A stretch of 34,111 nucleotides of DNA from Flavobacterium sp. J27 (GCF_004303025.1 NZ_PJQW01000020.1:227-34337); one strand, 5' to 3'. Counted from the stretch's first letter, positions 14,889 to 23,165 are shown. A program made the numbers and translations. The notes: a model not told the origin generated them from the letters alone.

Positions 14889-16247
14889 TTAAATAGTCAT
14901 AGAAAATAATTGTATTTGCGGTGCTTTTCGTTTTAATCGTAAATCAAATGCCATGCAAATATTTCGGACAAATGGTTTCCCTTTTTCCGTTACTATGATT
15001 GTCTTATTTTTGATTATCAATAAGCCATCATTTTCCATTTCATATAGAGAAGGTACAATGCTATCTAATTCAGGAATATAGAGGGTATCCTCTTGCCAAG
15101 AAGTTTGAAATTGACACATGAGGTTTAAAATGTGTCTACGAATAATTAAATCTTCTTCATTTAAAATATGTCCTCTAAAAATGGGTAATTCATCTCGATT
15201 TAGTTTTTCATAATAGGTTTCAATTGTTTTTTCATTTTGGGCAAAGGCATTCCATGAATCACTTATTGAAGAAACTCCCAAGCCAATCATGACTTCTGTT
15301 TTTGAGGCAGTGTATCCCATAAAATTACGATGTAAGTTTCCGTTTTGAAAAGAGGTGGTCATGCTATCTTTCTTAAGAGCAAAATGATCCATACCTATTT
15401 CTACATATTGGCGTTGTAAGAGTTCCATTTTGCCTTTTTCATATAACTCTCTTTTTACCTCGTCTTTCGGTAAATCGTTGTCATGAAATCCACGTTGTCC
15501 ATTCCCTTTAATCCATGGAACATGTGCATAACTATAAAAAGCCAATCGGTCGGGTTGTAATGAATTGGTTTTAGCGATTGTATCTAAAACATTATCTAAG
15601 GTTTGAAAGGGTAATCCAAAGATTAAATCGTGCCCCACGGAAGTGTAACCAATTTCTCTCGCCCAAAAAGTAACTTTAGCCACGTTATGAAATGATTGTT
15701 TTCGATGAATAGCGTTTTGTACCTTTTCTGCATAATCTTGAACTCCAAAGCTAACGCGTCTAAAACCTAAATGATATAAAGTTTGTAAGTGCTCGTAAGT
15801 GGTATTATTTGGATGTCCTTCAAAACTAAATTCATAATTTTCGGCTTTATCTGCATTAATAAATAAACCTTCCATAAGCAAGGTTAGATTTTCAGGTGAA
15901 AAGAAGGTAGGTGTGCCACCACCTAGATGAATCTCTTTAATTTGTGGTCTTTGAGGCAATAATTCACAATATAAATCCCATTCTTTTAAAACGGCTTTGA
16001 TGTATGGATGTTCTACATCATGTCTTTTTGTAATGCGTTTATTACAACCACAAAATGTACATAAACTTTCACAAAAAGGCAGGTGAATGTACAAACTAAT
16101 TCCTTCAGTTGTATTTGAATTTACAAAAGATTCTTGTAGCGATTTTTTCCATTGGTCTACCGAAAACAAATCTTCTTCCCAATAAGGAACGGTAGGATAA
16201 CTGGTGTATCTTGGTCCTGGAACATTATATTTTTGAATCAAACTCAT
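14889..16247 (-). CDS. hemN: Oxygen-independent coproporphyrinogen III oxidase
   Basis: A 452-aa radical SAM enzyme. The cluster motif CESLCTFCGC puts the 4Fe-4S ligands at Cys59, 63 and 66, close to E. coli HemN (62, 66, 69). GGGTPTF is at 109-115 and the N-terminus SLIQKYNVPGPRYTSYPT is the HemN hallmark, which separates it from HemW. It converts coproporphyrinogen III to protoporphyrinogen IX without oxygen, supplying haem for cbb3 oxidase under low oxygen. A longer frame starts with TTG at 16265, but that TTG lies inside the -7 element, so the ATG at 16247 is the start. An FNR-like box lies upstream. Confidence 0.94.
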   Translation of the reverse strand: MSLIQKYNVPGPRYTSYPTVPYWEEDLFSVDQWKKSLQESFVNSNTTEGISLYIHLPFCESLCTFCGCNKRITKRHDVEHPYIKAVLKEWDLYCELLPQRPQIKEIHLGGGTPTFFSPENLTLLMEGLFINADKAENYEFSFEGHPNNTTYEHLQTLYHLGFRRVSFGVQDYAEKVQNAIHRKQSFHNVAKVTFWAREIGYTSVGHDLIFGLPFQTLDNVLDTIAKTNSLQPDRLAFYSYAHVPWIKGNGQRGFHDNDLPKDEVKRELYEKGKMELLQRQYVEIGMDHFALKKDSMTTSFQNGNLHRNFMGYTASKTEVMIGLGVSSISDSWNAFAQNEKTIETYYEKLNRDELPIFRGHILNEEDLIIRRHILNLMCQFQTSWQEDTLYIPELDSIVPSLYEMENDGLLIIKNKTIIVTEKGKPFVRNICMAFDLRLKRKAPQIQLFSMTI

Positions 16248-16262
16248 GGTACAAAATTTATT

Positions 16263-16306
16263 CAAATGTAAAAAGTCTTGGAGAAGCTAAAAATGATAAA
16301 TATCAT
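16263..16306 (-). promoter_or_regulatory. FNR-like site plus -7 element upstream of hemN
   Basis: A perfect palindrome ATGATAAATATCAT (16293-16306; near-symmetric in both strands) and, on the minus strand, the -7 element TACATTTG (16270 to 16263). Centre-to-G spacing is again 36.5 nt. The predicted transcript would have a short leader of about 10 nt. Confidence 0.78.
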
Positions 16307-16550
16307 GTTGAAGGAGAAAGTCAAAAGTTAAAAGTCGAAAGGTAAAAGTGCTTTTAATTGATTAGTTCATTTTTGCTATTTGTTCATACGTATTGGAGTT
16401 TCGGAAGAGTCTAGAAGTTTCCAATGTTTTCACATTAAATTGGTAGTATTATACTAACAGGACATAGGGAAACCCAACGCGATCTGATAAGCTATGAACA
16501 ATTCTGATAATTAAAAATAAGTTGTACATTCGTGTTCTTAAAATTTTAAA
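16307..16550. other. Intergenic region between hemN and the Asp-box lipoprotein gene
   Basis: This 244-nt stretch contains short degenerate AAAAGT-type direct repeats (about 16318-16350) and near its end TACATTCG, a one-mismatch -7 candidate for the downstream plus-strand gene. No small gene or strong hairpin was seen. Confidence 0.45.
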
Positions 16551-17618
16551 ATGAAAAAAACGATACTTTTTTTGGGTCTATTTGTGATAATGATATGCTG
16601 TAAACAACAACAGATTAAACAGGATGTTGAAGCAACTGCAACTGCTTTTAACAAAATTGAAGTACATGTTATTCATGAAGATACCATTAGTATTCGTGCC
16701 ATTGCAATAGATAGTAATCAATTATGGTTTGCAGGGAATAATGGTAAATATGGTGCTATCGATTTAAAAACCAACAAGAAATTTAGAGGAAGAATTAGTA
16801 AAGATTCTTTGCATCCTGAATTTAGAAGTATTGCTACAACCAATGATGCTATTTTTGTGTTGAGTGTTGCCAATCCAGCTTTATTGTATAAAATTAGTAA
16901 AGATAAAACCGTCGTGAAATTAGTTTACCAAGAAGAAAATGAGAAAGTTTTTTATGATAGTATGCAGTTTTTAGATGATAGTTTTGGTGTTGCAATGGGT
17001 GACCCTGTTTCCAATTGTTTAAATATCATTATGACTAAAGATGGTGGTAATACTTGGCAAAAAGTACCTTGTGAAAAATTGCCCAAAGTAGAGGAAGGCG
17101 AAGCCGCTTTTGCAGCGAGTAATACCAATGTTATTTTACGTGGCAATACGATTTTTATTGTTTCTGGAGGAAAGAAAGCACGTTGTTTTGTTAGTGAAGA
17201 TAGAGGAATGAGTTGGCAAGTATATGAGACACCTATTGTTCAGGGAAAAACCATGACCGGAATTTTTACAGCCGATTTTTACAATGAGAAAATTGGTTTT
17301 ATTGCAGGTGGAGATTATGAAAAACAAGAGGCCAATGTAGACAATAAAGCCATTACAAAAGATGGTGGTAAAACTTGGAAATTAGTAGGACAAAATACTG
17401 GTTTTGGATATGCGTCTTGTGTGCAATTTGTACCAAATAGTGAAGGAAAATCGTTAGTTTGTGTAGGAGGAACTGGCGTGCATTTTTCTAATGATAGTGG
17501 AGCCACTTGGAAAAAATTAGCGGAAGATAAAGATTTGTATACCCTTCGTTTTCTTAATGATTCGATAGCCTATGCAGCTGGTAAAGATAGAGTAGTGGAG
17601 TTGAAGTTTAAGGAGTAA
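16551..17618 (+). CDS. YCF48/BNR-like Asp-box beta-propeller lipoprotein
   Basis: A 355-aa exported protein, probably lipid-anchored (hydrophobic start, then a Cys pair at 16-17, although the lipobox is atypical). It has four Asp-box motifs of the S/TxDxGxTW type: TKDGGNTW (about 162), SEDRGMSW (about 215), TKDGGKTW (about 269) and SNDSGATW (about 313), as in sialidase-like and HCF136/YCF48-like beta-propellers. Related flavobacterial proteins are often labelled 'oxidoreductase' without biochemical support. It probably acts as a scaffold or assembly factor in the periplasm, but its function is unknown. It is convergent with the next gene, with a 12-nt gap and no clear terminator. Confidence 0.75.
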   Translation: MKKTILFLGLFVIMICCKQQQIKQDVEATATAFNKIEVHVIHEDTISIRAIAIDSNQLWFAGNNGKYGAIDLKTNKKFRGRISKDSLHPEFRSIATTNDAIFVLSVANPALLYKISKDKTVVKLVYQEENEKVFYDSMQFLDDSFGVAMGDPVSNCLNIIMTKDGGNTWQKVPCEKLPKVEEGEAAFAASNTNVILRGNTIFIVSGGKKARCFVSEDRGMSWQVYETPIVQGKTMTGIFTADFYNEKIGFIAGGDYEKQEANVDNKAITKDGGKTWKLVGQNTGFGYASCVQFVPNSEGKSLVCVGGTGVHFSNDSGATWKKLAEDKDLYTLRFLNDSIAYAAGKDRVVELKFKE

Positions 17619-17630
17619 TAAATACGATTT

Positions 17631-18038
17631 TTATTCTCTTTTACAACAATGAATTGGTAAAAGATAGATACTACAAACGGGTTGATTATTTAGTATAGCA
17701 GGTTGCCAACCTTTCATCGTTAAAAGTTCTTTTTTGAGTTCTGCTTTACAGGTTTCGCTAAGTTTAGCTCTTGTAATTCTAACGTCTACAATTTTTCCTT
17801 TAGAATCTATCGTTAGATACATAAATAAAGAAGAAATAATAGAAGTTTCTTTTTCTTGACATTGTCCAATAATTGGTAATAGTTGTTTAATGACAAATTT
17901 ATTTAGTTCTCTTTCTCCCTTTTTATAATGTGCTTTTATTTCTTTTGAATCATATATAGTATCACAATTACTTTGCGCTAAGCAATTTGTGCAATTTAAA
18001 GTGATAAATAATAAAAATGGAATTAGTTTTGTTTTCAA
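17631..18038 (-). CDS. Secreted TonB C-terminal-domain-like protein
   Basis: A 135-aa protein with a signal peptide (ending CLAQ). A single TonB-C-like fold follows: FMYLTIDSKGKIVDVRITRA, then LLTMKGWQPAILNNQPVCSIYLLPI, matching the 'GW.PA..NG.PV...' signature of the family. It has no N-terminal cytoplasmic anchor, so it is not a classical energy transducer. Six cysteines outside the signal region, ending in a CC pair, suggest disulfides. It is separated from the upstream Spy-like gene by a terminator hairpin, so it is probably transcribed on its own. Role unknown. Confidence 0.7.
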   Translation of the reverse strand: MKTKLIPFLLFITLNCTNCLAQSNCDTIYDSKEIKAHYKKGERELNKFVIKQLLPIIGQCQEKETSIISSLFMYLTIDSKGKIVDVRITRAKLSETCKAELKKELLTMKGWQPAILNNQPVCSIYLLPIHCCKRE

Positions 18039-18067
18039 GATTAAAAAAATAATTTTGTATAAAGATA

Positions 18068-18095
18068 AAAAAAAGCACCAAATGGTGCTTTTTTT
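18068..18095 (-). terminator. Terminator of the sigma/anti-sigma/Spy-like operon
   Basis: A GC-containing core AGCACCA / TGGTGCT (18074-18080 and 18083-18089), extended by A/T pairs, is followed on the minus strand by a T run. It overlaps the stop codon of the Spy-like gene. Confidence 0.8.
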
Positions 18096-18537
18096 AATTT
18101 TTTCGTCCTCTAAATTCGCGTAATAATTTGCGATTGAATTCGTCCTCCGCTTTTTTCAGTCGAATGACTTTCTTTGGAGGTAATACTTTTAATAAGTCTT
18201 TTAAATATTTTTTCTTTAAAGCATGCATTTCATCTTCATAATCCTCCATTTTGGTAATTAAATCCAAAGCTTCTTTATCTGATAAAGATTCAAAACCTCC
18301 ATTTTCAAACTGATTGACAATAGCTTTCATTTTATTGTGTTTAATTTCAAACTGTTTGTCATCAAAAGCATTATAAACAGGCCAAAATTTTTGCGCTTCT
18401 TCGGTTGTTAAATCAAGCTTTTCAGTAATATAAGCTACTTTTAAAGCTTTAATTTTTTCTTTTTTCTCTTTCATTCCTCCTTGAGCAAATGAAACACTAA
18501 CTATTAAAATTAGTAAAAGGGTTAATTTTTTTCTCAT
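18094..18537 (-). CDS. Spy/CpxP-like periplasmic protein, possible sensor for the ECF sigma factor
   Basis: A 147-aa exported protein: signal peptide to SFAQ, then an all-helical, highly charged chain. The segment with KLDLTTEEAQKFWPVYNAFD resembles the LTxxQ region of Spy/CpxP/CnrX proteins. It is rich in Lys and Glu and could coat unfolded proteins or sense envelope stress. Similar genes behind ECF sigma and anti-sigma genes in Bacteroidota are annotated as sensors of ECF-type sigma factors. It follows the anti-sigma-like gene by 2 nt, so translation is coupled. The sensing role is inferred from order. Confidence 0.75.
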   Translation of the reverse strand: MRKKLTLLLILIVSVSFAQGGMKEKKEKIKALKVAYITEKLDLTTEEAQKFWPVYNAFDDKQFEIKHNKMKAIVNQFENGGFESLSDKEALDLITKMEDYEDEMHALKKKYLKDLLKVLPPKKVIRLKKAEDEFNRKLLREFRGRKN

Positions 18538-18539
18538 TC

Positions 18540-18944
18540 TTATTGATTTAAATAGTAGTCAATGTTTTGTGTGTCTAATAAATAAGATTCTACTGCGTCT
18601 TCATTTAAGGTTAGGTCGTTTTCCAAAGCATTAATGTCTTCGGTACTCAATTTATCGATAATATCATAGGTAGAATATTCACTTACTAGATAATTTTCTA
18701 AAGTAGTAGCCTCAATAGTGGTGTCTTTCGACATGGATTGATAGACTGGAATTGCAATCATAGCTAACAACACTGCTGCAATACTGGAAATCCAAATTTG
18801 TTTTTTATGAAATAAAGATACTACTTTGGTTTCTTTTTTAGGCAATTGTTCCATCATTTTGGCTTCGAATTGCTCAAAATAGTTTTCCGGAACTTGAAAT
18901 CCCGTTTTTATTTTGGCTTGTGTATCTAAGTTAAAATCTTCCAT
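18540..18944 (-). CDS. Putative membrane anti-sigma factor
   Basis: A 134-aa protein with a cytosolic N-terminus (about 1-48, with GFQVPENYFEQFEAKMMEQL, a motif seen in small Bacteroidota anti-sigma-like proteins), one membrane helix (about 50-68, IWISSIAAVLLAMIAIPVY) and an acidic periplasmic tail. It lacks a zinc-binding HxxxCxxC. Size, topology and position directly after an ECF sigma gene suggest it holds the sigma factor at the membrane. Recognition is by context rather than by strong sequence motifs. Confidence 0.65.
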   Translation of the reverse strand: MEDFNLDTQAKIKTGFQVPENYFEQFEAKMMEQLPKKETKVVSLFHKKQIWISSIAAVLLAMIAIPVYQSMSKDTTIEATTLENYLVSEYSTYDIIDKLSTEDINALENDLTLNEDAVESYLLDTQNIDYYLNQ

Positions 18945-18974
18945 AGTAATAAGACTTTATTTTTTTTAAATGGT

Positions 18975-19517
18975 TTAATTCGTTTTTAAATATTCTTCTA
19001 TTTTCTTCACGGCTAAATGATAACTGGCTTTTAAAGCACCAACAGAGGTGTCTACAATTTCTGAAATTTCTTCATATTTTAATTCTTCAAAATACTTCAT
19101 TTTAAACACTAATTGCTGTTTTTCAGGTAAGAGGGCAATTGCTTTTTGTAATTTGAGTTGGATTTCATTACCATCAAAAAAAATATCACTTTCGAGTTTA
19201 TTTAATTCATTTTGTTGTACTTCTTCATTACTAATACCCGATTTTTTTGCTTTTTGCTGTAAAAACGTCAAAGCTTCATTGGTAGCAATCCGATAAATCC
19301 AAGAGAACAACTTGCTCTCTCCTTTAAATTTAGCTATATTTTGAAATATCTTTAAGAATGTATTCTGTAAAACATCATCAGTATCATCATGATTTAAAAC
19401 AATATTTCGAATATGATTGTACAAGGGTTTTTGGTACAATTGTAACAACTCCCGAAACGCTTCTTGTTGCGTTTTCGGATGTAATAAACGTTCAATAAAT
19501 ACCTTTTCGTCTTGCAA
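18975..19517 (-). CDS. ECF-type RNA polymerase sigma factor
   Basis: A 180-aa sigma-70 family protein. Region 2 (about 15-95) contains DDTDDVLQNTFLKIFQNIAKF and SKLFSWIYRIATNEAL, the -10 recognition part. Region 4 (about 125-178) contains LPEKQQLVFKMKYFEELKYEEISEIV and a helix-turn-helix GALKASYHLAVKKIEEYL. It is the first gene of a three-gene operon with anti-sigma and Spy-like genes and probably controls an envelope-stress response. A near -7 sequence TATCTTTA lies upstream on the minus strand. It is divergent from the HAD gene. Confidence 0.9.
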   Translation of the reverse strand: MQDEKVFIERLLHPKTQQEAFRELLQLYQKPLYNHIRNIVLNHDDTDDVLQNTFLKIFQNIAKFKGESKLFSWIYRIATNEALTFLQQKAKKSGISNEEVQQNELNKLESDIFFDGNEIQLKLQKAIALLPEKQQLVFKMKYFEELKYEEISEIVDTSVGALKASYHLAVKKIEEYLKTN

Positions 19518-19568
19518 TTTTATTCTATTTGTAGATAAGACTAAAGATAATTAAAAAGGTTTAATCCA

Positions 19569-19599
19569 TTGGTCATAAATCTTTTTAATAGTACTTTTG
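19569..19599 (+). promoter_or_regulatory. Housekeeping-type promoter of the HAD phosphatase gene
   Basis: TTG at 19569-19571 and TACTTTTG at 19592-19599 are separated by 20 nt, an exact fit to the Bacteroidota -33/-7 pattern. The start codon follows 16 nt after the -7 box. Confidence 0.65.
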
Positions 19600-19615
19600 T
19601 GCAAAATTTTTAGAA

Positions 19616-20272
19616 ATGATTCAAACGGTTATTTTTGATATGGATGGTGTTATAGTGGACACAGAACCAGTACACCATTATGCGTACCACCAACATTTTA
19701 AAGAGTTACAAATTTCTGTATCAGACGAAATTTATGCCAGTTTTACTGGGAATTCCACTCGAAATGTGTTTCAAAAATTAAAAGATTTGTTTCAATTGGA
19801 ACAAGAAGTGGAAGACTTAATCTTACGAAAAAGATACCTTTTCAATGATGCTTTTGATTCCAAACCCGATTTATACTTAATTGACGGGGTTGAAGATTTG
19901 ATAAAAGACTTGCATGCGAATGGTTTTCAATTAATTGTAGCTTCATCAGCTTCCAAAAGTACCATCAATCGTGTTTTCAATCGCTTTAACTTACATGCCT
20001 ATTTTAGTCATATTGTTTCTGGTGAAGATTTTCCAAAATCGAAACCACATCCAGCTATTTTTGAACATGCTGCGGGTTTATCCATTCATCCTAAAGAAAG
20101 TTGTATAGTAATTGAAGACAGTACCAATGGAGTACAAGCCTCACATGCAGCGGGTATTTATTGTATTGGATATACGAGTGTTAATTCTAAAAACCAAGAT
20201 TTGTCTTTGGCTAATCAAATAATTACTGATTTTAGTGAAATTAATGCTGAAACTATTAAGAAATTAGGTTAA
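19616..20272 (+). CDS. HAD-superfamily phosphatase/phosphoglucomutase-like protein
   Basis: A 218-aa HAD hydrolase of the beta-phosphoglucomutase-like subgroup. Motif I is FDMDGVIVDTE (nucleophile Asp8), the cap domain is helical (about 15-85), motif II is ASSASK, Lys follows in SKPHP, and motif III/IV is VIEDSTNGVQAS. The substrate is probably a sugar phosphate, but the family is broad. It is divergent from the sigma operon and convergent with the photolyase gene; the two stop codons overlap (20269-20272). Confidence 0.88.
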   Translation: MIQTVIFDMDGVIVDTEPVHHYAYHQHFKELQISVSDEIYASFTGNSTRNVFQKLKDLFQLEQEVEDLILRKRYLFNDAFDSKPDLYLIDGVEDLIKDLHANGFQLIVASSASKSTINRVFNRFNLHAYFSHIVSGEDFPKSKPHPAIFEHAAGLSIHPKESCIVIEDSTNGVQASHAAGIYCIGYTSVNSKNQDLSLANQIITDFSEINAETIKKLG

Positions 20273-21555
20273 TCCAACGCTTTTTTATATGCTTTTAAGC
20301 ATCTTTCTCGTGCTTCTTTATGATCTACGATAGGTTCTGGATAGTTTGAAGTATCTAATTCTGGAATCCATTTTTTAATGTATTTCAAGTCTTTGTCAAA
20401 TTTCTTAATTTGTTCGGTAGGATTAAAAATTCGAAAATAGGGAGCAGCATCTACACCTGAACCAGCAGCCCATTGCCAATTTCCCACATTACTTGCTTGC
20501 TCATAATCTAATAATTTTTGAGCAAAGTAGGTTTCACCCCAACGCCAATCGATCAAAAGATGTTTGCATAGAAAACTTGCGACTATCATACGCACTCTAT
20601 TGTGCATATGACCAGTAGCGTTTAATTCGCGCATACCAGCATCGACAAAAGGATAACCCGTTTTTCCCTCACACCATTTTTGGAATTGTTTCTCGTCATT
20701 TCTCCATTCAATGGCATCATATTTGGGTTTAAAACTTTCGGTTGTAGTTTTTGGGAAATGCCATAAAATCTGCATGAAAAACTCTCTCCATATGAGCTCT
20801 TTTAAAAAGGTTTCATTCTTTACTGATTGCGCTTTTTGCACCATTTCTCTAATCGATAAGGTACCAAATCGTAAATGGATACCTAATAATGAAGTACCAT
20901 GAATAGCAGGAAAATTTCTAGTTTCTTCATAATTATTCATTAATTTTTCCGAAACATTGTAGTCAGGAAGTTTACTTTTTGTTGGTTTAAAACCAATGTC
21001 TTCCAAACTTAAAAAAGGATAATTATGCTTTACAATTTGATCTAATTTATCTTCCGATTTATACTGTGTAAGTTTTGTATTATGTAATTTTTCTTTCCAT
21101 TTTTTAGAATAGGGCGTATACACTACATAAGGTGTGCCATCGTCTTTAACCACTTCATCTTTTTCAAAAATGACTTGATCTTTTGAAGTTTTGAAAGTAA
21201 TGTCATGTTCTTTAAATAATTGGTATACTTCCTTATCTCTTTTGCGCGCATAGGGTTCGTAATCGTGATTGGTATAAACGGTTTTAATTTTATTTTCTTC
21301 AATTAATTTTTCAAATACAGTCTTTGGATTGTTAAAAAAAACAGCTAAAGATGTTCCTTTTCCTTTTAGTTGTGTATTAATAAATTCTAGTTGATTATGT
21401 ATAAAAGTAACTCTAGCATCTTCTTTTTCTAATTGATTTAAGATATTTGGATCAAAAATAAAAATAGGCAATACTCCTTTATTGTTGCTTAATGCATGGT
21501 ATAAACCCACATTATCATGTAAACGTAAATCTCTTCTAAACCAAAAAATTGTCAT
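20269..21555 (-). CDS. Deoxyribodipyrimidine photolyase / cryptochrome family
   Basis: A 428-aa flavoprotein. The N-terminal alpha/beta antenna domain opens with IFWFRRDLRLHDN. The C-terminal FAD domain has ATGHMHNRVRMIVASFL, KHLLIDWRWGETYF and DYEQASNVGNWQWAAGSG, including the Asn and Trp residues typical of class I CPD photolyases. It repairs UV-induced pyrimidine dimers using blue light. It is the second gene after the SRPBCC gene (44-nt gap) and no own promoter is evident, so the two are probably cotranscribed. CPD specificity is likely but not proven by sequence. Confidence 0.92.
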   Translation of the reverse strand: MTIFWFRRDLRLHDNVGLYHALSNNKGVLPIFIFDPNILNQLEKEDARVTFIHNQLEFINTQLKGKGTSLAVFFNNPKTVFEKLIEENKIKTVYTNHDYEPYARKRDKEVYQLFKEHDITFKTSKDQVIFEKDEVVKDDGTPYVVYTPYSKKWKEKLHNTKLTQYKSEDKLDQIVKHNYPFLSLEDIGFKPTKSKLPDYNVSEKLMNNYEETRNFPAIHGTSLLGIHLRFGTLSIREMVQKAQSVKNETFLKELIWREFFMQILWHFPKTTTESFKPKYDAIEWRNDEKQFQKWCEGKTGYPFVDAGMRELNATGHMHNRVRMIVASFLCKHLLIDWRWGETYFAQKLLDYEQASNVGNWQWAAGSGVDAAPYFRIFNPTEQIKKFDKDLKYIKKWIPELDTSNYPEPIVDHKEARERCLKAYKKALD

Positions 21556-21599
21556 TTTGTGTTAATTTATTTGATATTTTATTAATTGTAAGTTATTTT

Positions 21600-22076
21600 T
21601 TAAATACTAGATTCTTTGTATTCACCAAAAAGTTCAATTAGTTTCTTTCTTCTAAATTCAAAAATTTCATCTAATTTCGGTTTAACTAGTATGGGATGAA
21701 TAATTTGACCAAGTATACCAAAGGGAATTTTATAATCTACAACATCTTCCATTTCAACTCCTCCAGGAATTTCTTTTAGAAAGTGTTTATGATGCCAAAG
21801 TGAATAAGGACCAAAACGTTGTTCATCTACAAAATAAGTTTTGTCTTGAACATGCGTAATTTCGGTTACCCATTTAGTAGGTATTCCTAAAACTGGTTTC
21901 ACAATATATTGAATAATTTGTCCAGGAAACATTGGTCTATCTGCACCAGAAACAATATCAAATCCCATATAAACAGGTGTTATTTTTTTTAAATTTGTAG
22001 GACACGATAGGAAATGCCAAGCTTCATCTATAGAAATGGGTAAGATTTGTTTAGAGTGTAAAGTGTAGATTTTCAT
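21600..22076 (-). CDS. SRPBCC (START-like) family protein paired with photolyase
   Basis: A 158-aa single-domain SRPBCC fold: an N-terminal strand, ISIDEAWHFLSCPTNLKKITP, the mid segment FVDEQRFGPYSLWHHKHFLKEIPGGVEMEDVVDYKIPFG, and a C-terminal helix with LDEIFEFRRKKLIELF. It has no signal peptide or catalytic motif. Relatives are called 'cell division inhibitor' or ligand-binding proteins and recur next to photolyase in flavobacteria, so a light- or UV-response role is plausible. A palindrome overlaps its -7 box. Confidence 0.8.
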   Translation of the reverse strand: MKIYTLHSKQILPISIDEAWHFLSCPTNLKKITPVYMGFDIVSGADRPMFPGQIIQYIVKPVLGIPTKWVTEITHVQDKTYFVDEQRFGPYSLWHHKHFLKEIPGGVEMEDVVDYKIPFGILGQIIHPILVKPKLDEIFEFRRKKLIELFGEYKESSI

Positions 22077-22083
22077 AATTTAT

Positions 22084-22100
22084 TTTGTTTAACAAATATA
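22084..22100 (-). promoter_or_regulatory. -7 box overlapped by a palindrome before the SRPBCC-photolyase operon
   Basis: On the minus strand TATATTTG (22100 to 22093) is an exact -7 element. The near-perfect palindrome TTTGTTTAACAAA (plus-strand 22084-22096) overlaps it, and an inverted TTAAACAAA half-site lies at 22109-22117. This layout suits a repressor that blocks the promoter. Confidence 0.5.
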
Positions 22101-22213
22101 CAAAAATATTAAACAAAAATATTTTAATTTTAGGAATAGCTTAACATATTCATCCTCTATTTTTAGTAATTTCGTAAAACTTATATTTTTAAACAAATTA
22201 ATTAAAATAAAAA

Positions 22214-23065
22214 ATGAAAAAGTTATTTTTTACTGGACTGTTAGCTTTTGCAATGCTTTCTGCTCAAGCACAAGTGAAGACACCACAAGCTAGTCCGGCA
22301 GCAAAAGTAGAGCAGGTTGTAGGTTTAGCTGATATTCAAATTGATTATTCTAGGCCAGGAGCAAAAGGAAGAACGGTTTATGGAGATTTGGTTCCTTATG
22401 GAAAAAACTGGAGAACAGGTGCAAATGAAAATACTACTATTTCTATTGATCAGAATATAAAAGTAACAGGTAAAGAATTAAAGAAAGGAAAATATGCACT
22501 ATACACTACACCAAAGGCTGATAGTTGGGATGTTATTTTTTATTCTTCTACAGATAATTGGGGATTACCTGAAAATTGGGATGAAAGTAAGGTAGCATTA
22601 CGAGTAACCGTAAAACCTGAAACATTAATGCGTTCTGTAGAATCTTTTACCATTTCTATTAATAATATAACTAACGATGCAGCTACTTTAGATTTAGCAT
22701 GGGAAAGAACCTATGTATCTGTACCATTTACTGTTCCTACGAATGACGTGGCTATGGCCAGCATTGAAAAAACTTTAGCAGGTCCTTCTTATGCAGATTA
22801 TTTTGCAGCAGCACAATATTTTTATCAATCCAATAATGATATGAATAAAGCATTAACATGGGTAAACAAAGCAATTGAATTAGCTCCTAGTGATAGAGAA
22901 ACGCCGTTTTGGTATTTACGTTTAAAATCGTTAATTCAAGCAAAAACTGGTGATAAAAAAGGTGCAATCGCTACTGCTAAAGCATCATTAGAAGGAGCTA
23001 AAAAAGCAGGCAATGCAGATTATGAGAAAATGAATAAGGACAGTATTGCAGAATGGTCTAAATAA
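22214..23065 (+). CDS. Secreted DUF2911 protein with TPR-like C-terminus
   Basis: A 283-aa exported protein with a signal peptide ending AQAQ. Residues 20-165 match the DUF2911 pattern: VEQVVGLADIQIDYSRPGAKGRTVYGDLVPYGKNWRTGANENTTI in overview, with KGKYALYTTP and DSWDVIFY later. The C-terminal 90 residues are helical and TPR-like (YADYFAAAQYFY, ALTWVNKAIELAP, GAIATAKASLEGAKKAG). The function of DUF2911 is unknown; the beta-rich domain is periplasmic. The gene is monocistronic, with its own terminator. TAATTTCG near 22160 is a weak -7 candidate. Confidence 0.82.
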   Translation: MKKLFFTGLLAFAMLSAQAQVKTPQASPAAKVEQVVGLADIQIDYSRPGAKGRTVYGDLVPYGKNWRTGANENTTISIDQNIKVTGKELKKGKYALYTTPKADSWDVIFYSSTDNWGLPENWDESKVALRVTVKPETLMRSVESFTISINNITNDAATLDLAWERTYVSVPFTVPTNDVAMASIEKTLAGPSYADYFAAAQYFYQSNNDMNKALTWVNKAIELAPSDRETPFWYLRLKSLIQAKTGDKKGAIATAKASLEGAKKAGNADYEKMNKDSIAEWSK

Positions 23066-23087
23066 AATAATTCTTTTATTACTAATA

Positions 23088-23115
23088 AAAAAGCCGTTAT
23101 TATAACGGCTTTTTA
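23088..23115 (+). terminator. Terminator of the DUF2911 gene
   Basis: The stem GCCGTTAT / ATAACGGC (23093-23100 and 23102-23109) is extended by A/T pairs and followed by TTTTT. It is about 25 nt after the stop codon. Confidence 0.85.
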
Positions 23116-23165
23116 TTTTTAAATCTCTCACAATTAACTAGTAAATCTAGTTTACTTTTATTATT

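Noticed and set aside
16248..16265. TTG start for hemN
   Set aside because: The TTG is part of the predicted -7 element TACATTTG, and the ATG at 16247 gives the normal HemN N-terminus.
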